Below, piece by piece: positions 1 through 7,043 of a DNA stretch of 25,251 bases. The stretch lies in IMG/VR virus record IMGVR_UViG_3300049432_000028, positions 1 through 25,251 of that record. One strand, written 5' to 3'. Numbering within the stretch: position 1 is the first letter of the stretch; each line of letters opens with the position of its first letter. The stretch is from a virus. A model generated the notes under the pieces. That model did no database searches. It had not been told where the DNA came from and worked only from the letters and a program-made list of their open reading frames with translations. The position numbers and the translations under genes are program-made.

Positions 1-2
1 GA

Positions 3-245
3 GAGCGCGAGCGCCAGCTTGAGCATTTCCGCGCCCATCACCGCAAGAAGGGCGACAGGTTCAAGAGCTGGCAGGACGCATGGTCAACCTGGGCGCTGAA
101 TTCCAGGTCATTCGGAGGGCAAAATGGACGAACCAACGGCATGGGAAGACATCAACCCGGGGACGGCCTTAGCGCGACGACCCGCGCAGCTCGCGACGTG
201 TTCGGACCGCCTGAGGCCGGCGACGAACATCGAATTCCGCAATGA
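3..245 (+). CDS. Phage replication protein, C-terminal fragment
   Basis: The gene enters from the left edge of the window and is open in this frame to a TGA at 243-245, so only the last 80 residues are visible. The beginning is highly charged and contains a segment FRAHHRKKGDRFKSWQDAW followed by a TW pair. This is typical of the C-terminal tail of phage O-like or DnaD-like replication initiators in alphaproteobacterial prophages (family knowledge). These proteins bind the phage origin and help load the host helicase. The DNA-binding N-terminus lies outside the window, so the family assignment is an inference from the tail alone. The last 122 bases overlap the next gene in a different frame. 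Confidence 0.6.
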   Translation, partial: ERERQLEHFRAHHRKKGDRFKSWQDAWSTWALNSRSFGGQNGRTNGMGRHQPGDGLSATTRAARDVFGPPEAGDEHRIPQ

Positions 246-657
246 ACTGACCGCTTGCCTCATCCTCGTCGTCCCCGCCGGCATGACCGAAGAGGCGCGC
301 GGCGAATGGCTGAGGATCGCCTGGGCCACTGTCGGACACTTGCCGGCCGATCTTCTCGCTATAGGATGCGAGAAGGCCCGCGAGACGGCGGACCACCCGT
401 CGAAGATCGTCCCCATCATCATCGCCGAGACGACCGAGAGGATGGAGAGGCGCCGCGCCGCTGCCCCTACTCCTGCCCGTCCAATCGTCCCGGCCGAGCG
501 CAGAATCGAAAAGCAGGAAGCCCCGCTGACGCCGGACCAAATCATCGAAATGAACCACATCATGAAGCGCTTCGGGATCAAGACGCGCTACCGCGACGAC
601 GGATCGACGTTCCAACTCGGTCCGGACGATGCCGATCCTGTAAGGCCAAGCCATTGA
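124..657 (+). CDS. Conserved phage protein next to the replication gene
   Basis: This 177-residue protein has no function I can assign. ATG at 124 was chosen because a strong ribosome site, GGAGGG at 114-119, sits four bases upstream. The core (about residues 36-105) contains ELTACLILVVPAGMTEEARG and later HPSKIVPIIIAE, a pattern I associate with conserved proteins that follow O-like initiators in sphingomonad and rhizobial prophages. The C-terminal third is charged and probably partly disordered, with a short helix near LTPDQIIEMNHIMKRFG. Its position next to the initiator would suit a helicase-loading or replisome accessory role, but this is an inference from neighbours only. No transmembrane or signal segment is visible. 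Confidence 0.7.
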   Translation: MDEPTAWEDINPGTALARRPAQLATCSDRLRPATNIEFRNELTACLILVVPAGMTEEARGEWLRIAWATVGHLPADLLAIGCEKARETADHPSKIVPIIIAETTERMERRRAAAPTPARPIVPAERRIEKQEAPLTPDQIIEMNHIMKRFGIKTRYRDDGSTFQLGPDDADPVRPSH

Positions 658-688
658 TACTTCACATCAACCAGGGAGCGACGGGATA

Positions 689-1240
689 ATGGGGAAGGGG
701 AAGAAGAAGGGCGACGACATCGCGGCGCCGCCGCCGGAACAGGCCGCCGCGTTTCAGGTCGATACGGTATACGATCGCACGCCTTCAGGCGGCCTCAACC
801 TCAAGGGCACGGCATATCGTCGCCGGCCGATGATCGAGATATTGTTCGACACCGGCGCGCTCAGCGAATCCGAGCTGAAGGCGCTGCGTCACTATCGCCA
901 CCACGCCGACATCGCGGACCGCTCGCTCATCCGCGACAGCCTGTGCCTCCAGCGAGGGGGCAACGGCGGTGGGCCGACCATGACCACGGTCAATGCCATT
1001 CGCGTTGCGGCCGACTGCGAACGAGCAGCGGGCGAATTGCTCGACATCCTGCGTGCCGTGGTGGTTTACGACAAGTCGCTCAGCCAATGGGCGATCGATC
1101 AGGCGGGCGCGCTGGAGACGCGCCGGGAGAAGAGGGGCAAGGTCGCCGTCTCGTTCGAGCCCCGGCGAAAAGCGCTGGAGATCGCCAAGCTGGAGATCAG
1201 GATGGCGGCAAAGCGCGTGGAGGCGGAATTAGCCGCTTGA
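689..1240 (+). CDS. Conserved phage protein, possible late-gene regulator
   Basis: The 183-residue protein starts with a lysine-rich stretch (GKGKKKG) and a proline/alanine linker, followed by an all-helical core. The ATG follows a GGGAG-containing leader. The segment LRHYRHHADIADRSLIRDSLC (residues about 66-86), then a helix with two alanine-rich turns and VVYDKSLSQWAIDQAG, loosely resembles the DUF6456-type helical domains of alphaproteobacteria, which are thought to bind DNA; I hold this weakly. The gene is the last of the early block. It lies directly upstream of a TTGACA box, a dyad and a terminator-like hairpin, the position occupied by the antiterminator gene Q in lambdoid phages. There is no zinc-finger cysteine pattern like that of lambda Q, so the regulatory role is inferred from position. 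Confidence 0.6.
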   Translation: MGKGKKKGDDIAAPPPEQAAAFQVDTVYDRTPSGGLNLKGTAYRRRPMIEILFDTGALSESELKALRHYRHHADIADRSLIRDSLCLQRGGNGGGPTMTTVNAIRVAADCERAAGELLDILRAVVVYDKSLSQWAIDQAGALETRREKRGKVAVSFEPRRKALEIAKLEIRMAAKRVEAELAA

Positions 1241-1263
1241 CATTTTTACGGTACTGTGAAAAA
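1237..1263 (+). promoter_or_regulatory. Putative late promoter -35 box with dyad operator
   Basis: A perfect TTGACA sits at 1237-1242, overlapping the stop codon of the upstream gene. Directly after it come T5 (1243-1247), the near-palindrome ACGGTACTGT (1248-1257, four of five pairs symmetric) and A5 (1259-1263). No good TATAAT lies 16-18 bases downstream, so the -10 is weak or needs an activator. The dyad in the spacer could be an operator. There are no experimental data; the call rests on sequence pattern and on position at the early/late boundary. Confidence 0.35.
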
Positions 1264-1286
1264 CAAAGGACATTCTTGAATGATTG

Positions 1287-1317
1287 CGCCCGCAGCCCAC
1301 CCGGCTCGCGGGCGTTT
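1287..1317 (+). terminator. Terminator-like hairpin before late genes
   Basis: CGCCCGC at 1287-1293 pairs with GCGGGCG at 1308-1314, and the inner AGCC (1294-1297) pairs with GGCT (1303-1306) after one unpaired C. This gives an 11-pair stem with a five-base loop, followed by only three T residues. It lies about 50 bases beyond the putative promoter, so a transcript started there would end almost at once unless antiterminated. The short T tract lowers confidence that it is a strong intrinsic terminator. Confidence 0.45.
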
Positions 1318-1421
1318 CCAATTCCGGCCCAGCCGGACTCCCGCCAGCCACAGCCCCACAACCGACGCAACTTATCAGGAGCGGTTCGGCGCGCGTCGCT
1401 GGCGGGATAGTTTCAGGAGCA

Positions 1422-1568
1422 ATGCGAGTGGGTATATTCAGTGCGATGCTGGCTGGGCTCCCGCCCGCGCCGATCACGCCCTTCAACTCAACGCCCGCCG
1501 CTTGGGCGGAGCACCTTCGCCAGGAAAAGCAGAGAACCAAGGCCGGCCAGACCAAGGGCAAGCCATGA
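1422..1568 (+). CDS. Small phage ORF, 48 aa
   Basis: This short ORF starts at an ATG preceded by a clear ribosome site (CAGGAG at 1414-1419). It ends in a TGA that overlaps the ATG of the next small gene (ATGA at 1565-1568), a sign of translational coupling. The product has a mildly hydrophobic N-terminus (MRVGIFSAMLAGLPPAPI) and a basic, glutamine-rich tail (WAEHLRQEKQRTKAGQTKG). I do not recognise a family. Its place in a chain of coupled miniature genes, two of which encode membrane peptides, favours a real gene. The first 180 bases after the upstream gene (1241-1421) otherwise hold only the putative promoter and hairpin. Confidence 0.5.
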   Translation: MRVGIFSAMLAGLPPAPITPFNSTPAAWAEHLRQEKQRTKAGQTKGKP

Positions 1569-1669
1569 AGGCTCTGATCCTCGCAGCGATCATCTTCTCG
1601 GGCGCTTATCGCGTTGTCGAGACGCGCGGCTTCCTGCCGGCCAGCCAGCATTTCGGAGCCCGCCCGTGA
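1565..1669 (+). CDS. Small hydrophobic phage peptide, 34 aa
   Basis: The ATG overlaps the stop of the preceding small ORF, and the TGA overlaps the GTG start of the next one, so all three are probably translated in sequence. The peptide has a short hydrophobic N-terminus (MKALILAAIIFSGAY), long enough for a weak membrane anchor or signal-like segment, then a polar tail. There is no family I recognise. Peptides of this kind occur in phage holin or superinfection modules, but nothing in the sequence shows a specific role. Confidence 0.5.
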   Translation: MKALILAAIIFSGAYRVVETRGFLPASQHFGARP

Positions 1670-1830
1670 GCCTCCTCGTTTTCATCCTCATTGTCCTCGT
1701 TGTCCTGGCCCTCGCGCTTTACGCTTGCAGCCTTCTGTCCGGACTCGACGGCAGGATCGCCCAACTCATCCAACTGGTCTGCATCGTGATCGCCATTGTC
1801 GCGATCGTTCAGCGGGCGGGCCTCGTCTAA
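1666..1830 (+). CDS. Small two-helix phage membrane protein (Thivi_2564-like)
   Basis: The GTG at 1666 overlaps the previous stop (GTGA). The 54-residue product has two hydrophobic helices: roughly residues 3-24 (rich in V, L and I) and 33-50, joined by a short polar turn with SGLDGRIAQ. This layout resembles the Thivi_2564-type small membrane proteins often found near phage terminase genes (family knowledge, from memory). Two membrane passes and small size would also fit a holin-like or immunity peptide. Just after the stop, CCCGC (1834-1838) can pair with GCGGG (1846-1850), while an alternative pairing of 1812-1817 with 1833-1838 is exclusive with it, so weak attenuation is possible. Confidence 0.6.
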   Translation: MSLLVFILIVLVVLALALYACSLLSGLDGRIAQLIQLVCIVIAIVAIVQRAGLV

Positions 1831-1897
1831 CAGCCCGCACGGGAGGCGGGTCTAACCTCTCCCACCCGAAAACAAGAGTTCTGGAAAGGAACCGACA

Positions 1898-2446
1898 ATG
1901 GCACGACGCACGATGTTCAACGCCGCCGGGATCGCTCTCGGCACTGGCGAGCAGGCCCAGCTTCAGTCCGACAGCAAGGGCCACCTCAAGGTTTCGGGCG
2001 GCTCCGGCGTCGTGATCGACGTGACCCTGGTCGCCGATACCAGCATCTACGCCGACAATGACGTGCTGGCCATTTCGCAGATCGTGGCCGGCGTGTCCGA
2101 TGTCGAGGGCGGCGTTGTCGAGTTCGTCAGCGCCATCCTGTTCGACGGCGACGACCAGGGGACGGAAGTCGAAATCTTCCTGACCACCAGCGCGACAACG
2201 CCCGGCACGATCAATGGAGCCGTCGCCGCGGCCGATACGGTTCTCGATGACATCGTGGGCCGGGCTCACTTCGTCACCTTCAACGACCTCATCAATTCGC
2301 AGAACTGCGTCCTGACCGGGCTCGGGCAGATCATCCAGCTCCCCGCCGGCTCCAAGGACCTCTACGTCTTCGCCGTGGTCCGCTCGGGCACGCCGACCTA
2401 CACGGCCGCCGGCCTCAAGCTGAAGCTCGGCTTCAAGCGCTTCTAA
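1898..2446 (+). CDS. Conserved phage virion protein (decoration-like)
   Basis: The 182-residue protein begins with RRTMFNAAGIALGTGEQA, and after residue 20 reads SDSKGHLKVSGG, followed by a beta-rich body and the C-terminal segment TPTYTAAGLKLKLGF. I associate this pattern with a conserved structural or decoration protein that sits next to terminase in many alphaproteobacterial phages. It has few charged residues and many G, T, V and D residues, and no transmembrane segment. The ATG is preceded by GGAAAGGA. The protein at 10527-11177 has a comparable GxLKV motif near its N-terminus. The exact location on the virion is not shown by the sequence. Confidence 0.6.
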   Translation: MARRTMFNAAGIALGTGEQAQLQSDSKGHLKVSGGSGVVIDVTLVADTSIYADNDVLAISQIVAGVSDVEGGVVEFVSAILFDGDDQGTEVEIFLTTSATTPGTINGAVAAADTVLDDIVGRAHFVTFNDLINSQNCVLTGLGQIIQLPAGSKDLYVFAVVRSGTPTYTAAGLKLKLGFKRF

Positions 2447-2638
2447 GCTTCATCGGGGCACGTCTCCCAAGGCTCGACATCTGGCGGCGGGCCGATTGGC
2501 CTTGCTGGTTTCACGACTCAACGCCGTGTGCTCCGGGGCTCGTTCGGGCCTTCATAGGAAGCGGCGAAGCGGGGCAACGCCAGAACCTTTCAACCCGAAA
2601 ACAGCCCACCGCATTGCGGAGCTGAAAGCGAGGGTGCG

Positions 2639-3013
2639 ATGCAGTACGGTCCCGAACATCGCCAAGCGGTCTTGGACGGCCTCGCATCAGGGAAAAGTCT
2701 CGCCGATGTCTGCGAGGGTGACGGTCTGCCGGATCGCAAGACGATCCAGCGCTGGCAGGACGATGATGAAGCATTCGATGTCGCGGTTATGCGCGCGCGC
2801 GAGGCGGGGTTCTTAGCGCGCGCCGACGCCGCTGTCGACGCGGCGAAGAAAGCTGAGGACGCGGGGAAGGGTCGCTTAGCCTTCGACGCGGAGCGCTGGT
2901 ATCTCGGGAAGCTGTCGAACGCGTTCAGCGACAACAAGCCGCAGAGCCACAAGGTTGAGCATGATTTGTCGAACAGGGCGCGTGAGTGGCTAGGTCTGAC
3001 CCCCGCTTCCTAG
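2639..3013 (+). CDS. Terminase small subunit
   Basis: This 124-residue protein is the DNA-recognition subunit of the packaging motor. The N-terminus (residues 3-45) is a helix-turn-helix, with SLADVCEGDGLPDRKTIQRW as the recognition half. It is followed by an alanine-rich helical oligomerisation region and a short C-terminal tail that should contact the large subunit. The ATG follows GAGGG with good spacing. The gene overlaps the large terminase start by 28 bases in another frame, so translation is probably coupled. The 192 bases upstream (2447-2638) contain no gene I can support; a packaging initiation site could lie there or within this gene, but none is recognisable. Confidence 0.85.
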   Translation: MQYGPEHRQAVLDGLASGKSLADVCEGDGLPDRKTIQRWQDDDEAFDVAVMRAREAGFLARADAAVDAAKKAEDAGKGRLAFDAERWYLGKLSNAFSDNKPQSHKVEHDLSNRAREWLGLTPAS

Positions 3014-4482
3014 ACCAGTGCGCGGAGCGATGGCCTGACAAGCTTTCGCGGCTGCGCGGCGGGTTCTACAAGATCAAGGACAAGGAAGGCGCTGTCGTTC
3101 CCTTCCGCATGAACGCGGACCAGGAGCAGTATATAGCGGAGCGGCACGGCTTCGACATCGTTCTCAAGGCCCGGCAGAAGGGCTTCACGACAATCATCCA
3201 GCTGGACATGCTCGACGACTGTCTGTTTATCCCGAACACCGCCGCAGGCGTGATCGCCCACAACCTGACCGACGCGGAGGCCTTCTTCACCGACAAGATC
3301 AAATTCGCCTATGACGAACTGCCGGATGAATTTCGGGAGCATGTGCGCGCGACACAAGACAGCGCGCGGAGCCTCAAGTTCAGCAACGGCTCGTCCATCC
3401 GCGTCGGCGCCTCGCTTCGGTCAGGAACGCTCCAGCGGCTTCATGTGTCGGAATATGGGAAGCTCTGCGCCAAGTTTCCGGAAAAGGCCCGCGAGGTCAA
3501 GTCGGGCGCGTTCAACACAGTTCAGGCCGGGCAGCACATCACGGTCGAATCCACTGCGGAGGGGCACGCCGGGCACTTCTACGAGATCACTAAAGCTGCG
3601 CGTGACAGGGATAAGCAGGGCGCTCAGCTAACCGCGCTCGATTTCAAGTTTCACTTTGCTCCGTGGTGGTCCAGCGCCGAATACGCGCTCGACGCGGATG
3701 TGGTCGAGACGACGCGATTCAAGGAGTATTTTGCCAAGCTGGCTGGCGAGGGAGTTAATCTCAGCCGCGAGCAGCGGGCGTGGTACATCAAGAAGTCCGA
3801 GCAGCAGGGCGAGGACATGAAGCGCGAATATCCGTCCACACCAGACGAAGCCTTCGAAGCCTCGATCGAGGGCGCCTATTTCTCAACTGAAATGGCGAAG
3901 ATGCGGGAGCAGGGCCGGATATGCCGCATCCCGATCCTGAACAAGCCGGTTAACGTCTATTGGGATCTCGGAGTCGGTGACGCGATGGCTCTGACGTTCA
4001 AACAAACGCTCGGCGCCGAAGAGCGTGCGGTTGATTATTATGAGAACAGCGGAGAGGGCTTCGAACATTACGCCCGCGTGCTCAATGAGAAGCGGTACAT
4101 CTACGGACGCCACTATTTCCCCCATGACGGCGACCAGCGCCAGCTAGGCTTGGTGGCAAAGACCAAGAAGCAGTGGGCGGAAGAGGCCGGTATCGGCCCG
4201 ATCGATATTGTCCCGCGGATCCTCACGGAGGGGGCCGGGATCGAGGCGTCGCGGGCGTTGTTACCGAGCGTATGGATCGACGAAGAGCGTTGCGCCCGGC
4301 TGATCCAATGCCTCGATAACTACCGCAAGGAATGGGACGATAAGCTGGCGACGTGGAAGAACACGGCCCGGCATGACGAGTTCAGCCATGGCTACAAGTC
4401 GTTCGAAACGGCTGCGGTCGCGCCTAGGCCTGTGGCTCACAAGAAGATCGATTATGCTGGCGTCAATCGGGGGATTGTTTGA
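2986..4482 (+). CDS. Terminase large subunit
   Basis: This 498-residue protein is the ATP-driven packaging motor and headful or site-specific nuclease. The ATPase half shows a deviant Walker A, KARQKGFTT (61-69), with the lysine early as in other terminases; a Walker B ending in acidic E156 in LHVSEYGK; and a coupling motif VESTAEG (187-193). The nuclease half has D327 in YWDLGVGD and D381 in FPHDGD. The last motif reads HDEFSHGYKSF (463-473), where many relatives have SHGADAF, so the usual third acidic residue appears to be a lysine (K471); D464 might substitute. GTG is used as start inside the small-subunit gene. The stop overlaps the portal start (TGATG). Confidence 0.92.
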   Translation: MARSDPRFLDQCAERWPDKLSRLRGGFYKIKDKEGAVVPFRMNADQEQYIAERHGFDIVLKARQKGFTTIIQLDMLDDCLFIPNTAAGVIAHNLTDAEAFFTDKIKFAYDELPDEFREHVRATQDSARSLKFSNGSSIRVGASLRSGTLQRLHVSEYGKLCAKFPEKAREVKSGAFNTVQAGQHITVESTAEGHAGHFYEITKAARDRDKQGAQLTALDFKFHFAPWWSSAEYALDADVVETTRFKEYFAKLAGEGVNLSREQRAWYIKKSEQQGEDMKREYPSTPDEAFEASIEGAYFSTEMAKMREQGRICRIPILNKPVNVYWDLGVGDAMALTFKQTLGAEERAVDYYENSGEGFEHYARVLNEKRYIYGRHYFPHDGDQRQLGLVAKTKKQWAEEAGIGPIDIVPRILTEGAGIEASRALLPSVWIDEERCARLIQCLDNYRKEWDDKLATWKNTARHDEFSHGYKSFETAAVAPRPVAHKKIDYAGVNRGIV

Positions 4483-6527
4483 TGATCGACGTCGCCCCCG
4501 AGCTTCTGTCGTTCCTGCGCGAGGAATATGACCGCTGCCGGGATGACACGCTCGAGGATGAGCGGACGACCGCGATCGACCGCTACAATGGCGAGCCCTA
4601 TGGCGACGAGGAGGAGGGGCGCTCACAGGTCGTTGCGCGGGACACGGCCGAGACCCTTGATTACATGGTCATCTCGATCCTGCGCACCATAGTCTCGGGC
4701 GAGCGCGTCGTCGAGTTCACGCACAAGAACGCGGAAGCGGCCCACCAGGCGACCGAGACTATCATGTACCTGCTCATGGACGAGCAGGACGGCTACAGCG
4801 TGCTCCACGACTGGCTCAAGGCGGGGCTGCTCGAAAAGAACGCGGTGGCGATGACGTTCGCCGAGCCGCAGCCCAAGAAGCGGGTCGAAGGCACGATCCC
4901 GGCGGTTCTGTTCGACAAGGCGAGGCACATCGAGGCCGAAGAGACGGGCGACATCGACCCGCAAACCGAGACGCCGATCCTGAGGGTGATCGAGCTCCAG
5001 GAACAGCCGCCCAAATTCTGGGATGCCGCGGTGCCTTCGGAGGAGTTCTATTGCTCGTCCGACGCCAGGACGATCACGGAGGCGGCGGTCAAGGGCCGGC
5101 GGGTCCGCAAGTCCGTGTCCGATCTGGTCGAGATGGGCTATGATGAGGACGATTTCACGGCGGTCGGCGAGGACAGCAACGATAACGTGCTGAGCCGGGC
5201 GCGGGATGAAGACCGCAACACCTCCTTTGGCGCGAGGACCGGGCCCAATCGGCGTATTTGGTGGCACGAGGAGTTCGTGCGCTACGACGCCAATGGGGAC
5301 GGCATCGCCGAACTGCTCTACATCCAGCGCACGTCCGATTATAAGGTTTTCTCGGTCGACGAGATGGACAGTCCTGAGGATCACCCATTCGAGGACTGGT
5401 GCCCGTTCCCGATGCAGCACAGGCGGATCGGGCAATCGCTCGCCGACAAGGTAATGGACATCGAGCGTATCCGATCTGTCTTGCTTCGCCAGTCGCTCGA
5501 CGGAATTTACATAGGCAACAACCCGTCTACCTACGTGCATGAGGATGCGATTGGCGAGAACACCATTGAGGATTTGTTGACTGTCAGGCCCGGCCGACTC
5601 GTCCGCTGGAAAGGAACCACCAAACCAGAAGAACGACAGGGACACTTTGATCCCTCCTCAGGCTTCACGATGCTGGAGTTCATGAACGGGGAGCGGGAGA
5701 GCCGGACGGGCATCACCCGGCTCAACCAGGGCCTCGACGCCGACACGCTGAACAAAACGGCCACCGGCACCGCCTTAATGCAGGCCCAGGGCCAACAGGT
5801 CGAAGAATATCTGGCCCGCAACTTCGCCAACGGGCTGGCTAGGCTCATCACGAAGAAGGCGCGGCTGCTGCGTCGGTTCGGCCAGCAGATCACGGTCCCG
5901 ATCGACGGGGAATATGTCCAGGTCGATCCGCGCCAGTGGCCGGAGGACATGATCGCCCGTCCGCGCGTCGGGCTGGGATCGGGGCGCAAGGAGCAAAGGC
6001 TGGCGTTCCGGCGCGAGCTGATCGGGATGCAGGCGCAGGCATTCGAGGGCGGCATGCGCATCGTGGACGAGAAGAAGTTCTACAATTCGGCCAAGGGATT
6101 CGTCGCCGACGCCGGGCTCGGGGACGTGGGAGAGTATTTCAACGACCCCGACCAGTTGCCGCCGGCCGAGCCGAAGCCCGATCCGGCGATGGCGAAGGTC
6201 CAGGCCGAGATCGAGGCGAAGAAGATGGAGCTCGGGCTCAAGCAGCAGGAGTCCGCGGCGAAACTGTCGCTCCAGCAGGCCGAAGCATCGGCAAGGCTCG
6301 ATGCGATGCGGCAGCAGGGCGCTGCCAAGGCCCAGATCGACGCGCAGAAGGCGATATTTGAGGCCCAGATGGATCAGGCAAGGGCCAGTTTCGAGGCGTC
6401 GATCGCCGAACGCCAGATGCAGATCGATGCGATGTTGAAGATGGAGCAGATCAACGCGCAGGAGCGGCACCAAGCGAGGGTGGCGAGCATGGCGAAGAAG
6501 CGGCCCGGCGGAGACTTGAGCAAGTGA
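4482..6527 (+). CDS. Portal protein, P22/SU10-like
   Basis: The 681-residue protein forms the dodecameric ring at the capsid vertex through which DNA is packaged and ejected. Diagnostic features are YNGEPYGDEEEGRSQVV followed by a helix with TLDYMVISILRTI and VVEF (residues about 36-80), the DGYSVLHDWLKAGLLEKNA segment, and the mid-protein IGQSLADKVMDIERIRS helix. These are typical of P22/SU10-type portals. The C-terminus from about residue 560 is a long alanine/glutamine-rich coiled coil, fitting the internal barrel. I chose the ATG at 4482, which overlaps the terminase stop, over a TTG three bases upstream. A 340-residue antisense open frame inside this gene is a codon-bias shadow. Confidence 0.9.
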   Translation: MIDVAPELLSFLREEYDRCRDDTLEDERTTAIDRYNGEPYGDEEEGRSQVVARDTAETLDYMVISILRTIVSGERVVEFTHKNAEAAHQATETIMYLLMDEQDGYSVLHDWLKAGLLEKNAVAMTFAEPQPKKRVEGTIPAVLFDKARHIEAEETGDIDPQTETPILRVIELQEQPPKFWDAAVPSEEFYCSSDARTITEAAVKGRRVRKSVSDLVEMGYDEDDFTAVGEDSNDNVLSRARDEDRNTSFGARTGPNRRIWWHEEFVRYDANGDGIAELLYIQRTSDYKVFSVDEMDSPEDHPFEDWCPFPMQHRRIGQSLADKVMDIERIRSVLLRQSLDGIYIGNNPSTYVHEDAIGENTIEDLLTVRPGRLVRWKGTTKPEERQGHFDPSSGFTMLEFMNGERESRTGITRLNQGLDADTLNKTATGTALMQAQGQQVEEYLARNFANGLARLITKKARLLRRFGQQITVPIDGEYVQVDPRQWPEDMIARPRVGLGSGRKEQRLAFRRELIGMQAQAFEGGMRIVDEKKFYNSAKGFVADAGLGDVGEYFNDPDQLPPAEPKPDPAMAKVQAEIEAKKMELGLKQQESAAKLSLQQAEASARLDAMRQQGAAKAQIDAQKAIFEAQMDQARASFEASIAERQMQIDAMLKMEQINAQERHQARVASMAKKRPGGDLSK

Positions 6528-6847
6528 GCGACCTCACCGAATCCCAGCGCGTCGAGCGCGCCCATCACGCCAAGCGGGCGCTAGAGGAGTTTCTGGACCC
6601 GGCCTTTGCCGTCGTTCAGGCCGAATATGAGGCCCGGCTCAAGGCGATATGCGCCTCGAAACCATGGGCGACGAACGAGATCGCCGCGCTCGCCAATGCC
6701 TCCCGCATCGTGACGGAGGTGAGGGGCCAGGTAATTAGCTTGGTCTACGATGGCGAGAGCGCGCGGCAGGGACAACGCCGCGCCGAAGCGGTCGAGAAGA
6801 TGAGCCCGGCCAAGCGCCGGCTGCTCGACATTGGGCCATGGAGATGA
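6524..6847 (+). CDS. Conserved phage protein, 107 aa
   Basis: A GTG start overlaps the portal stop (GTGA). The product is a predicted all-helical soluble protein with many A, R and E residues (for example RVERAHHAKRALEEFLDPAF) and no cysteine cluster or membrane segment beyond a single cysteine. Its place between portal and scaffold suggests a small head-assembly factor. I recognise no family, and the role is an inference from position. It overlaps the next small ORF by 10 bases. Confidence 0.65.
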   Translation: MSDLTESQRVERAHHAKRALEEFLDPAFAVVQAEYEARLKAICASKPWATNEIAALANASRIVTEVRGQVISLVYDGESARQGQRRAEAVEKMSPAKRRLLDIGPWR

Positions 6848-7008
6848 TCCTTCGGCTTTGTTCGACCGGCAACCATAAGCGCGCCGCCGTCGCCGAAGGA
6901 AGACGAGTTGCCGCTGTCACGCTTCCCGAGCCCTGCTCATGGGAGGCAGTCGAAAAGGCCGCTATCGACGCATTCAACAAGATCACGGCATCCGCCGCGA
7001 TGGGCTGA
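6838..7008 (+). CDS. Small phage ORF, 56 aa
   Basis: This ORF starts at an ATG inside the end of the preceding gene and ends 35 bases before the scaffold start, filling the gap exactly. The product reads MEMILRLCSTGNHKRAAVAEG at its beginning and ends in an alanine-rich helix (EKAAIDAFNKITASAAM). No ribosome site is obvious, so it would depend on coupling to the upstream gene. An in-frame second ATG two codons downstream is an alternative start. No family is recognised, but the tight fit between two genes supports it being real. Confidence 0.45.
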   Translation: MEMILRLCSTGNHKRAAVAEGRRVAAVTLPEPCSWEAVEKAAIDAFNKITASAAMG

Positions 7009-7043
7009 AAAGCCCCAACGAGAAGCCTGCAAAAGGACGAGCA

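Noticed and set aside
2466-2550. tRNA-like stretch with a GGTTTCACGACTC segment
   Set aside because: Acceptor arms do not pair and no anticodon arm can be drawn.
4623-5645. Antisense open frame of 340 codons across the portal gene
   Set aside because: It mirrors the high-GC codon bias of the portal gene, which has clear family motifs; no ribosome site or plausible protein features.
6939-7043. Longer start for the scaffold gene
   Set aside because: No ribosome site; overlaps the 56-residue ORF; the ATG at 7044 has a good site.
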